A model generated the notes under the pieces. It saw only the letters and a program-made list of their open reading frames with translations, searched no databases and was not told the origin of the DNA. Positions 1 through 7,998 of a stretch of DNA of 64,000 nt are shown here, in pieces. The position numbers and the translations under genes were made by a program. Every line of letters starts with the position of its first letter. Position 1 is the stretch's first letter. This DNA is from Pseudomonadota bacterium (GTDB lineage: Bacteria; Pseudomonadota; Gammaproteobacteria; Steroidobacterales; Steroidobacteraceae): contig JAJZDX010000002.1 of NCBI GenBank assembly GCA_021805865.1, forward strand, positions 174,310 through 238,309. Reading direction: 5' to 3'.

Positions 1-65
1 AGCAGGCCGCCCGGCACGGGCGTTGCCGTTCGGGATGCCCGCGCGACCGGGCGGCGCATTGCCGC

Positions 66-2714
66 TCAAGCCCTCACCTGGGCCATGTGCATGAGCTTGA
101 GATCCGCCTGGAGCCTGGAAGCGCTGCACGGGCGGCGGGGCGTGAACCGCACCCGTTGCGGCCGCCCTGGCAGCAGATCGAAGTAATTGTCGCCGAAGAA
201 CCCGTCAATCTCGACCGTCTCGAGATACAGATTCTTGATCAAGACCGGCGATGTGATCGTGAGGTCGCAATGCCTCGGATGCTCATCGATCCGCACCATG
301 GGTGAACAGGAAGGCAGCGCGAGGTCCTTCACGGGTCGAAAGTAGAAGAGATTCTCCGCGACGATCCCGGCGTCGGTGCCGAGGCAAGCCTGCAGAAGCA
401 CGGACTGCGGGAGTCTGCCCTCGAGCAGACTCTCGAGTGAGCCGGTGAAGGCGAGGGTACTGGAGTTGCCCTTAAGGAGCAGCGCGCGGGTGTGTGTCGC
501 GAGCACCGCGCCGTGAAAATCCATCAACCGCAGCGTGAGACGCGCCGGCGTGTCGGTGCATTGGTCGCTCACCGCCCAGACGCGCAACGTGTCCGCCTCG
601 GGCCAAAAAATTACCAGAGCGCTCGCAAACGCCTCGCGCGCGAAGTACTGCAGCGCCTTCCAACGGCCGTAATAATCGATGCTGCTCCAGGACGCCGCCG
701 GCCAGCAGTCATTGATCTGCCAGAACAGCGAGCCCATGCAATAGGGCATGCGCGCGCGATGAGCCTCGATCGCCGTCCTGACTCCCTGGGCCTGCAGTAT
801 CTGACTGACGTAGATGAAATGATCGAACCGCTCGGGCACCGGATAATCGTCCGCCATGTAGGCGCGAATGGTCCCATTGCCGATTCTGGAGCGCTGGTGC
901 GCCTGTAGCACCTCCGAGAATATGTCGTAATCGTCCGGGTTGCAGAATGCGCTGATCGAGCGCAGGGACGGAAACGACTGAAAACCGTATTCGGACATGA
1001 AGCGACCGATTTCGCTGCGGTAGCTCGCGAACGGCTTGCGTCCCCACCAGACCCCCCAGTAGTGAATGTCGCCGGATTGCCGGGGCGAGCGCAAATCCGC
1101 GTGAGCGATGCGCTCGCCGCCGTCCCAGGCGGCGAGCGGTGAGGAGGGCCAGTAGAAGCGCTGCGGATCGTGTTCCGCGACAACCCGCGGGAGTATCCGG
1201 TGAAAGAGGGCCTGGTAGGCCTCCCACAGCTGCGCGCGCTGCGCGGGCGTATGGCGCTCCTTCCAGCCCCAACCTCCCGATGGGACGTCGTGCTGCCAGG
1301 CGACGTCGATTTCATTGTTCCCAGCCCACAACGCCACGCAGGGGTGGTGACGGAGCCGCTTGACGTTGTCAACTGCCTCCAGGCGGACGTTTTCGAGAAA
1401 CGCGGCATCTCCCGGATACATCACGCAAGCGAACATGAAGTCCTGCCAGACGAGAAGGCCGTTCTGGTCGCACAGATCGTAGAAGAGGTCATCTTCGTAA
1501 ATGCCGCCGCCCCATACGCGCAACATGTTCATGTTCGCATCGACGGCGGAGCGCACCACCCGCTCGTAACCGGCGGGGGAGACCCGGGTCGGGAAACTGT
1601 CGCCGGGAATGTAATTGGCCCCTTTCATGAACACGGGCCGGCCGTTGAGCTCGACGTAGAAACTCTCGCCCTGGGCGTCGGGCGTCTGCACGATGCGCAG
1701 CGTGCGCAGGCCGATCCGCACCCCGCGACAGTCGTGGATCTCCGCGCCCGTGAGGCGCCCGTGGAATCGGTACAGGAACGGCTCGCCGAGGCCGCTCGTC
1801 CACCAGCGGCGCGGCGCACGGATCGTGAACTCCACTCGTACCTGCCGTGCACCCGGTACGAGATCGACTTCCCCGCGTGCGCGGATGGCCGGATCGTCGG
1901 GACTCACCAGATCGAGAACCGCCCGGGCTGTCATGGTGGACTCGATGTCGAACACGGCGATGAGCTTCGCCTCCTGATCCGACAGTTCCCGTTGCACGAT
2001 CTGCAGGTCGCCGATGCGTGCGCCGCTCCAGGCGCGCAGCCGCACCGATCTCCAGATGCCCGAGGTCACCAGGCGCGGTCCCCAGTCCCAGCCGTAGTGA
2101 TAAGGCGCCTTGCGCGTGAACATGCTGATCTTCCGGTCGCCGATTCCGCCGATCTCGCTCCAGTCGACCACTGCGGGCGGGTTGTAGCCCAGCGCGTGAA
2201 GCCGGCGCAGACCCTCGCGTACGGGTGAGCGCAACACGATGCGCAGGTCGTTTCGGCCCGCGCGCGCCAGCGCCTTGATGTCGGTCACCCAGGTGCGGAA
2301 CATATTGTCGGCGTACAGAATCGACGCCTCGTTGAGGTACACCTCGGCATAGGTGTCGAGGCCGTAAAAGACCAGCTCGATCCGCTCCTGCGCGACGGTT
2401 TCGGGGAGGAGCTCGACCGTCGTGCGGTATTCCCAGTCCCTCTTGTCGACCCACTGCACGTTCCTTTCGTTCGTGCGATGGAAGGGGTCGTCGATCCGGC
2501 CATTGGCCAGCAGATCCGTGTGCACCGTGCCGGGAACGGTAGCCGGCAACCACTCTTGCGTGCCGACCTCCCGGAACCACCAATGATCGGCGAGCGTGTG
2601 CTCCGCACCGGCCGAGCCTGCCGACGGTTCGTGCGGCGGAATCGGCGCCACGGGTGCCGTGCGGGCGTGCGGGGAGTCGGTCTCATCGGCGCGGCCCTTC
2701 ACCGGATCGCTCAT
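66..2714 (-). CDS. Beta-mannosidase, glycoside hydrolase family 2
   Basis: The 882-residue protein should remove terminal beta-linked mannose from glycans or glycoconjugates. It has the GH2 layout: N-terminal sugar-binding jelly roll (about 40-220), immunoglobulin-like domain (about 230-340), then a TIM barrel. The acid/base is Glu468 in the GNNE motif and the nucleophile is Glu575 in FMSEYGFQS. The YHYGWDWGPR motif near residue 205 is typical of beta-mannosidases rather than beta-galactosidases. No signal peptide is visible, so a cytoplasmic enzyme is likely. It is the last gene of a leftward group (symporter, SMP-30 protein, mannosidase), 45 bases after the SMP-30 stop. A decayed copy lies at 40296-41515. 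Substrate linkage is inferred from the family. Confidence 0.93.
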   Translation of the reverse strand: MSDPVKGRADETDSPHARTAPVAPIPPHEPSAGSAGAEHTLADHWWFREVGTQEWLPATVPGTVHTDLLANGRIDDPFHRTNERNVQWVDKRDWEYRTTVELLPETVAQERIELVFYGLDTYAEVYLNEASILYADNMFRTWVTDIKALARAGRNDLRIVLRSPVREGLRRLHALGYNPPAVVDWSEIGGIGDRKISMFTRKAPYHYGWDWGPRLVTSGIWRSVRLRAWSGARIGDLQIVQRELSDQEAKLIAVFDIESTMTARAVLDLVSPDDPAIRARGEVDLVPGARQVRVEFTIRAPRRWWTSGLGEPFLYRFHGRLTGAEIHDCRGVRIGLRTLRIVQTPDAQGESFYVELNGRPVFMKGANYIPGDSFPTRVSPAGYERVVRSAVDANMNMLRVWGGGIYEDDLFYDLCDQNGLLVWQDFMFACVMYPGDAAFLENVRLEAVDNVKRLRHHPCVALWAGNNEIDVAWQHDVPSGGWGWKERHTPAQRAQLWEAYQALFHRILPRVVAEHDPQRFYWPSSPLAAWDGGERIAHADLRSPRQSGDIHYWGVWWGRKPFASYRSEIGRFMSEYGFQSFPSLRSISAFCNPDDYDIFSEVLQAHQRSRIGNGTIRAYMADDYPVPERFDHFIYVSQILQAQGVRTAIEAHRARMPYCMGSLFWQINDCWPAASWSSIDYYGRWKALQYFAREAFASALVIFWPEADTLRVWAVSDQCTDTPARLTLRLMDFHGAVLATHTRALLLKGNSSTLAFTGSLESLLEGRLPQSVLLQACLGTDAGIVAENLFYFRPVKDLALPSCSPMVRIDEHPRHCDLTITSPVLIKNLYLETVEIDGFFGDNYFDLLPGRPQRVRFTPRRPCSASRLQADLKLMHMAQVRA

Positions 2715-2759
2715 GTGATGTGCCTGCGGCGACGAAGCGGAATGCAGTGGTGAGGGGGG

Positions 2760-3722
2760 CTAGGGACGGGAGCGGAGCAGATGCTCCGGCACCCGAAATG
2801 TGGCGAGGTGATCGAGCCCGACCGAGCCGACGAACGCGGTGCATCCATCGGGTCCGCCGAAGGCGATGCTCGTCGGCAGCCGCAGCGGTCCGGAGACATT
2901 CATGCACGCAATCAGGTGATCGAGCGTGCCGTTGCGCTGTTCGATCGCGCGGGCGATGGCTTCGACCGCAGTCGCGTTCATGTCGGAATACACCACGCTC
3001 ACCGCGCCGTCGCGGTCGATGACCTGCAGCGCGTTCTGACTGATGATCGTGACCCAGATGTTGCCGGCGGCGTCGAATGCGATTCCATCGGGAAGCGCGC
3101 CGCGGCCGAGACTTGCGGGGCCGGCATCTTCTTTCGTGCCGAGCGATCCGTCCGGTCGGATGGGAAAGCGGACCAGCCGGCAACCCAGGGTCTCGACAGC
3201 ATAGAGGTGCCGGCGGTCGGGGGAGACCTTGACCTCGTTGGTCAGATCGAGTCCGTCGGCGACGATTTCCGCGCGGGCCCCGTCCTCGTCGATTCGGATG
3301 ATGTATCCGTCCCGCTCGTACGACTGCATGGCCGGCACCCATGGCAGATGACGCGTCATCACGGACAGCCATATCCGTTGGGGCCCATCGGCGCACGCAT
3401 AGTTGAGCGTCCCCAACGGGACGCCGTCCAGGCTGTCGAGCAGCACGTGTGTCTGTCCGTCGGGATCAATGCGATACAGGCGGCCGTCATTGAGGCCGGC
3501 CACCACGAAGCTGCCGTCGGGCCGCCGGCTGAACCCGTTCGGCTCGCCAATCCCGGCGCCGAGCACCGCGGGCTCGCCGCCGGCGCGGACGTGGCATACC
3601 CCGCCGCGCGCATCGGAAGCCCACACTCCATCCCGGTCCACCCAGACGCACTCGGGACGGCGCAGGCCGCGGCCATAGGGGACAAAGTCAGCCCCCGTGA
3701 GCTTGAATTCATGCAACGCCAT
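2760..3722 (-). CDS. SMP-30/gluconolactonase/LRE-family protein
   Basis: Predicted six-bladed beta-propeller lactonase of 320 residues, a family that opens sugar or other lactones with a bound divalent metal. Candidate metal ligands are Glu24 (RRPECVWVD), Asn107 (LNYACADG), Asn162 (LTNEVKVSPD) and Asp212 (LPDGIAFD). The start at 3722 is chosen over an upstream ATG at 3770 because a GGGAGGT ribosome-binding site lies 5 bases before it and because the relic at 41516-42218 starts at the matching place. It sits between the GPH symporter and the beta-mannosidase in the same direction, so a role in sugar-derived lactone hydrolysis is inferred. The actual lactone is unknown. Confidence 0.85.
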   Translation of the reverse strand: MALHEFKLTGADFVPYGRGLRRPECVWVDRDGVWASDARGGVCHVRAGGEPAVLGAGIGEPNGFSRRPDGSFVVAGLNDGRLYRIDPDGQTHVLLDSLDGVPLGTLNYACADGPQRIWLSVMTRHLPWVPAMQSYERDGYIIRIDEDGARAEIVADGLDLTNEVKVSPDRRHLYAVETLGCRLVRFPIRPDGSLGTKEDAGPASLGRGALPDGIAFDAAGNIWVTIISQNALQVIDRDGAVSVVYSDMNATAVEAIARAIEQRNGTLDHLIACMNVSGPLRLPTSIAFGGPDGCTAFVGSVGLDHLATFRVPEHLLRSRP

Positions 3723-3789
3723 GTGACCTCCCATTGCGGATCGCATCAGCACCGCGCGGATCGGGTCCAATACCGCCTCCCGCCGTGGC

Positions 3790-5310
3790 TCACGGGGCCG
3801 CGGCCTGACCCGTGCCGGAGGTCTTGCGGCGCTCGCTCAGTGCCTGCTTGATGAGCCCGTATTTCTCCTGATCGAGCTGGTATCCGAGCATCGCAAGCGC
3901 CGAGAGCGCCGTGATCGCGGCGGGCAACGGGCCGCTGACCCAGCCGAGGCCGTGCACGGTGGACAGGGGAAGGTGCGGGTGCAGGCCGCGGCTGGCGATG
4001 TCGGCGGGAAAATGGATCGCATCGAGGGCAATGCCGCCGATGAGCGAGCCGAGACCGCTCGCGGACTTCACCGAAAAGGTCAGTCCCGAGAGAAACATCG
4101 CCTCGCGCCTCGCGCCGAACAGATATTCATGGTGATCCGCGGCGTCGGCCATCATGGATTGAAAGCCGATTCCGGAGATGACGAGGCCAATGCCGCTCAC
4201 CGCCGCGTTCACCACCAGCAGCGTGCTGAGGAATGTCATGTTGACGGGCAGCAGCCCGTAGATGCGCAGCACCGGTGGATAGAATTGGCACAGGCAAAAG
4301 AGCAGCGCACCGCCGATGGCGAAGGTGCGCTTCTCCACACGTTTCTGCAGCAATCGGGCGATGGGCAGGCCGAAGATGGGCGAGAGGACGAGCATCAGCA
4401 AAACCGACTGATTGATTGAAGCGGGCAGATGCCAGAAATACCGGTTCGCGTCGAGCGCAAGGACCGCGGCGGTCCCCTGGGCGACGAAAAATATCAGGCA
4501 GGTCAGGAACAGAGACACGAACGAGCGGTTGTGAAATATCTCGCGCAGCTCGCGAGAGAGCTGCACGATGGGCCGGCCGGCGCGCTGATGTGAGCGGTTC
4601 AGGCGCGGGATGTGCCGTATCGTCCCGAAAGCGGTCGTGAAGCCGACCACGAGGAGGCAGGCGGCGCAGATCCAGCCGAAATGCACATAGTTCGAGCGCT
4701 GAAGCAGCAGCGCCGAATTGGCATTCAGGCCGCCTAGTCCGATGTACAGGCATGCGAACGCCGAGACCGACCAGAAGAACAGTCGGTAACCGACGATGCT
4801 GGAGCGCTCGTGATAGTCGTCGGAAACTTCCGCGCCGATCGCCAGGTACGGCAGATAGTACAGTGACAGGCACACGCGCAGGATGAGCATCAGCACCGTG
4901 ACGTACAGAAACAGGTGCAGGCCGGATAGTCCTGCCGGAAGCGCGAACACCAGGCCAAATGATAGCGCGAGGGGGACTGCGCTCGCGAACATGTATGGAT
5001 GGCGGCGTCCGAGCCGCGTGCGGGTATTGTCCGAGATCAATCCGATGAGCGGGTCTGCGATCGAGTCGACGAGCAGCGTGATGAACGTGATCATGCCGGC
5101 GCGAGTTCCGGACATGCCGCAGACCGCGGTGAGGTAGAAGAAGGCGAGGTAGGTCAGTCCGGTCGTGGCGAATCCATTGATCATCTCGCCGGTGCCGTAG
5201 ATGGATTTGTCCCACACGCTGAGCTTGGCGCGGCGGGCGCGCACGGCGGAATCCTCCGTGTCCATGATGGGCGGCGCCGTGCCGGGAATGGATTCGTCAA
5301 TACTGGCCAT
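3790..5310 (-). CDS. MFS transporter of the GPH (MelB-like) cation symporter family
   Basis: This 506-residue inner-membrane protein has about twelve hydrophobic segments after a 30-residue polar N-terminus. The early motif SIADPLIGLISDNTRTRLGR, with the following RRHPY, matches the loop 2-3 signature of glycoside-pentoside-hexuronide:cation symporters. It probably imports a glycoside or sugar acid with a cation. It lies downstream of the thiolase (gap about 170) and just upstream of the SMP-30 gene. Two further copies of exactly the same length occur at 31952-33472 and 42292-43812. The substrate is inferred only from the adjacent mannosidase and lactonase. Confidence 0.88.
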   Translation of the reverse strand: MASIDESIPGTAPPIMDTEDSAVRARRAKLSVWDKSIYGTGEMINGFATTGLTYLAFFYLTAVCGMSGTRAGMITFITLLVDSIADPLIGLISDNTRTRLGRRHPYMFASAVPLALSFGLVFALPAGLSGLHLFLYVTVLMLILRVCLSLYYLPYLAIGAEVSDDYHERSSIVGYRLFFWSVSAFACLYIGLGGLNANSALLLQRSNYVHFGWICAACLLVVGFTTAFGTIRHIPRLNRSHQRAGRPIVQLSRELREIFHNRSFVSLFLTCLIFFVAQGTAAVLALDANRYFWHLPASINQSVLLMLVLSPIFGLPIARLLQKRVEKRTFAIGGALLFCLCQFYPPVLRIYGLLPVNMTFLSTLLVVNAAVSGIGLVISGIGFQSMMADAADHHEYLFGARREAMFLSGLTFSVKSASGLGSLIGGIALDAIHFPADIASRGLHPHLPLSTVHGLGWVSGPLPAAITALSALAMLGYQLDQEKYGLIKQALSERRKTSGTGQAAAP

Positions 5311-5480
5311 GTGAATTTATATCCTGCCGAAGGGGCGCGGGGGGTGAGCGCGGCGGGTCAGGTGGCGTAAGATCTGCGGTCTTGCCGCTGCGCGACCTTG
5401 CGTTGATGTGGTAGGGCATCTTGGTCATTGCTCGGGCGCGGACCGCCGCTCGAGTCCGGATGGTGGTGGCGGGCCGTCCG

Positions 5481-6659
5481 TCAGAGCCGCTCGAAGATGG
5501 CTGCTATGCCCTGCCCTCCGCCGATGCACATGGTCGCGAGCCCAAAGCGGCCCCCGGTGCGTTGCAATTCGTGGACGAGTTTGGTCACGATGATCGCTCC
5601 GGTGGCGCCGACGGGATGACCGAGGGCGATTGCGCCCCCGTTGGGGTTCGTCTTGAGGGGATCGAAGCCGAGTTCCGCGGCGACGGCGCACGCCTGCGCG
5701 GCAAAGGCCTCATTGGATTCCACCAGATCGATATCGGTCATGCCAAGGTGAGCTCGCGCGAGCGCCCGTTGCGTCGCCGGCACGGGACCCATTCCCATGT
5801 ACGCCGGCTCAACGCCCGCGTGCGCATAGGCGACCAGGCGCGCAACGGGTATCAGACCGTGCTCATGCACTGCATCCCCGCTGGCGAGCACCACGGCCGC
5901 GGCCCCGTCGTTGATGCCGGACGCGTTGCCGGCGGTGACCGTGCCGGCGTCGCTGCGGAAGATCGGGCGTAGCCCGGTCAAGTCCTCGGCCGTGATTTGT
6001 GGGCGCACGTGCTCATCGACAGCGAATTCAACCGGACCGCGCTTGCTCTTGACCGGGACTGGAACGATTTGGGACCTGAAGCGCCCGTGGGCAATCGCCT
6101 CGGCCGCGCGACGATGGCTCTCCAGCGCCAAGGCATCCTGCTGCTCGCGCCCGACGTTGGAGCGAGCGGCGATGTTTTCCGCGGTGACGCCCATGAGGAC
6201 CCCCTCGAAGGGATCGGTGAGCCCGCCATTGAGTCCATCGACGAGCGCCGCATCGCCTAGGCGCCTGCCCCAGCGCAGGGCAGGAACCCAGAACGGCGCA
6301 CGACTCATCACCTCGGCCCCCCCGCCGACGGCCAGCTCGCAGTCTCCTAGGGCGATGGCCTGAGCGGCGGAGAGGATGGCCTGCAGGCCCGATCCGCACA
6401 GCCGATTGACGGTGAGCGCCGGGACCTGCACCGGCAGTCCCGCGCCGAGCGTGGCCAGTCGGGCGAGGTAGGCGTCCCGGGGGCCGGTCGCAAGAACCTG
6501 CCCGAAAACCACGTGACCGATCGAGGCGGGATGGGCGTCGGCGCGCCGGATGGCTTCCCGGGTCACCAGGGCGGCCAGGTCGCCCGGCTCACACTCGCGC
6601 AGCGAGCCGCCAAAGGATCCAATCGCGGTACGGACGGCCGAGACGACATAGACCTCCAT
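5481..6659 (-). CDS. Thiolase (acetyl-CoA acyltransferase), block A
   Basis: A 392-residue thiolase, which cleaves 3-ketoacyl-CoA with CoA (or condenses acyl-CoAs). The acylated nucleophile is Cys88 in NRLCGSGLQA. The GHP histidine is His348 in [14 protein letters not shown], and the second catalytic cysteine is Cys378 in MCIGGGQG. Only two bases separate its start from the stop of the upstream SDR gene, so the two are probably co-transcribed and translationally coupled. It is a close paralogue of the thiolase at 30597-31781, and the relic at 43981-45020 is a third copy. Terminal thiolysis of beta-oxidation is the likely role. Acetoacetyl-CoA specificity cannot be excluded. Confidence 0.93.
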   Translation of the reverse strand: MEVYVVSAVRTAIGSFGGSLRECEPGDLAALVTREAIRRADAHPASIGHVVFGQVLATGPRDAYLARLATLGAGLPVQVPALTVNRLCGSGLQAILSAAQAIALGDCELAVGGGAEVMSRAPFWVPALRWGRRLGDAALVDGLNGGLTDPFEGVLMGVTAENIAARSNVGREQQDALALESHRRAAEAIAHGRFRSQIVPVPVKSKRGPVEFAVDEHVRPQITAEDLTGLRPIFRSDAGTVTAGNASGINDGAAAVVLASGDAVHEHGLIPVARLVAYAHAGVEPAYMGMGPVPATQRALARAHLGMTDIDLVESNEAFAAQACAVAAELGFDPLKTNPNGGAIALGHPVGATGAIIVTKLVHELQRTGGRFGLATMCIGGGQGIAAIFERL

Positions 6660-6661
6660 GT

Positions 6662-7555
6662 TCAGCGCTCCCGACCGGCAGAGGCCGCGCGGGCCTGCTC
6701 CACTTCGAACTGATATTGCTCGAAACCGGTCGCGGGCACGCGCTCCCCGGTCCGCTCGCCGATCCGATCCCAGTGCGTGAGGATCTCCTCGGCGCTCAGC
6801 CGATCATCGGGCAGGTGAAGGCCGCGGGTCATGGTCACGTGCGCGAGCTTGATGCTGCCGCCGCCGGCGAGAACAATGCGCTTGTTCGGCGCCTGCTCGC
6901 TGGCGAGGGCGACCACCGCCGGGCTGACGCGCTCGGGCGTGAGCGCATCCAGATCCTCCTGCGACCACAGATCAGTGGTCATCTGGGTCGCCGCGCTCGG
7001 TGCGAGGCAGTTGACGTGGATGCCGTAGCGCTCCCCCTCGAGCGCAAGGGTCTGCATCAGACCGACCAGAGCCATCTTGGCCGCCGAATAAGCCGACTGT
7101 CCGAAATTGCCGTACAGCCCCGAAGAGGAGCTGGTCAGGACGATCCGGCCGTAGCCGCGCTCCTTCATGTGGGACCAGACCGCCTTGGTGCAGTTGACCG
7201 AGCCCATCACGTGCACATCGAGCACCAGGCGAAAGTCCGCCAGATCAATCTTGGCGAAGGTGCGGTCGCGAAGGATTCCGGCATTATTGACCAATATGTC
7301 CACCCGGCCCCAGCGCGCGAGCGCCTCCGCCACCATGCCCTCGACCGTGACGAGGTCCTGTACATTCGCGCTGCTGCCGAGTGCCTCGCCGCCCAGGGCG
7401 CCAATCGCGCCGCAGACCTGCTCGACGCTCGCCGGATCGAGATCGTTGACCAGAACCCGCGCACCGCTGCGCGCGAGGGCGATCGCATGCGACTTGCCGA
7501 GGCCCCGGCCGGCGCCGGTCACGATCGCAACACGCTCTGAGAGGAGGGCAGTCAT
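6662..7555 (-). CDS. SDR 3-hydroxyacyl-CoA dehydrogenase (MFE-2/HSD17B4-like)
   Basis: A 297-residue short-chain dehydrogenase. It shows the NAD(P) motif TGAGRGLG (13-20), NNAG (90-93), Ser143 and the catalytic Tyr156-x3-Lys160. The sequence around these motifs resembles the (3R)-hydroxyacyl-CoA dehydrogenase domain of peroxisomal multifunctional enzyme type 2. A role in beta-oxidation, perhaps of branched or ring-linked acyl chains, is inferred. The start at 7555 has an AAGGA site just upstream. A longer reading frame to 7894 would cross the regulatory region and lacks homology. The gene is divergent from the TonB receptor gene and two bases from the thiolase. A decayed copy is at 45023-45260. 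Confidence 0.88.
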   Translation of the reverse strand: MTALLSERVAIVTGAGRGLGKSHAIALARSGARVLVNDLDPASVEQVCGAIGALGGEALGSSANVQDLVTVEGMVAEALARWGRVDILVNNAGILRDRTFAKIDLADFRLVLDVHVMGSVNCTKAVWSHMKERGYGRIVLTSSSSGLYGNFGQSAYSAAKMALVGLMQTLALEGERYGIHVNCLAPSAATQMTTDLWSQEDLDALTPERVSPAVVALASEQAPNKRIVLAGGGSIKLAHVTMTRGLHLPDDRLSAEEILTHWDRIGERTGERVPATGFEQYQFEVEQARAASAGRER

Positions 7556-7826
7556 AGGAATCCTTCGCTGAGTGATTGGCCAGGATGGCCGGTGCTGCAC
7601 GAAAGCCCAGGTGTCCCGCGACACAACGTAAGCCCGTGCCGGAGGGAGTGCCGCGGAGGCACGCGGATCAGAAGGGCCCGACAGGCGGCGCCCGGCTGCA
7701 CCACGCCGCCCGACGCAGACGATCCCGGCACGACACACAAACTCATAGATCTGTGATTGAAGATTATCTCGCGAGAGATGCCTCGAGCGGCCGCTTGGGC
7801 TCCTACCGCGAGAAAGCTCACATTTT

Positions 7827-7847
7827 CCCCCATAAAACCCCAAATAA
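7827..7847. promoter_or_regulatory. Conserved upstream element in the A divergent region
   Basis: A C-rich element beginning CCCCCATAAAACCCC lies 93 bases before the -35 of the receptor promoter. A matching element beginning CCCCCACAAAATCC occurs at 45503-45523, 98 bases before the equivalent promoter in block C. The spacers between are much less alike, so this looks like a footprint of a regulator or an UP-type element. The binding protein is unknown. Confidence 0.35.
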
Positions 7848-7919
7848 TCGTATTTCAGCTCCGCCGCGTCCACCGGTCTTCCCGGCGCCTTCAAAATATT
7901 ATTTCGTATGTTAATGAAC

Positions 7920-7948
7920 TTGACAAGGGAACCGCAAGCTGGAACGCT
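7920..7948 (+). promoter_or_regulatory. Promoter of the block A TonB receptor (shared extended -35 motif)
   Basis: TTGACA at 7920-7925 is followed, after 17 bases, by the weak -10 candidate AACGCT. The sequence to the left, reading AATGAAC into the -35, resembles those before the promoters at 45601 and 57764: all three have TGA-x-C directly before TTGACAA. This supports a common regulator. No transcript data are available. Confidence 0.5.
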
Positions 7949-7989
7949 CTACCGGCCGCGCCGTCGCGCGGTGGCTAAAGACAAAGTGC

Positions 7990-7995
7990 GGGGGG
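7990..7995 (+). promoter_or_regulatory. G-tract ribosome-binding site, block A receptor
   Basis: Six consecutive G end three bases before the ATG at 7999 and form the only Shine-Dalgarno-like sequence. Receptor genes B and C have nine and eight G at the same place. Confidence 0.55.
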
Positions 7996-7998
7996 TCG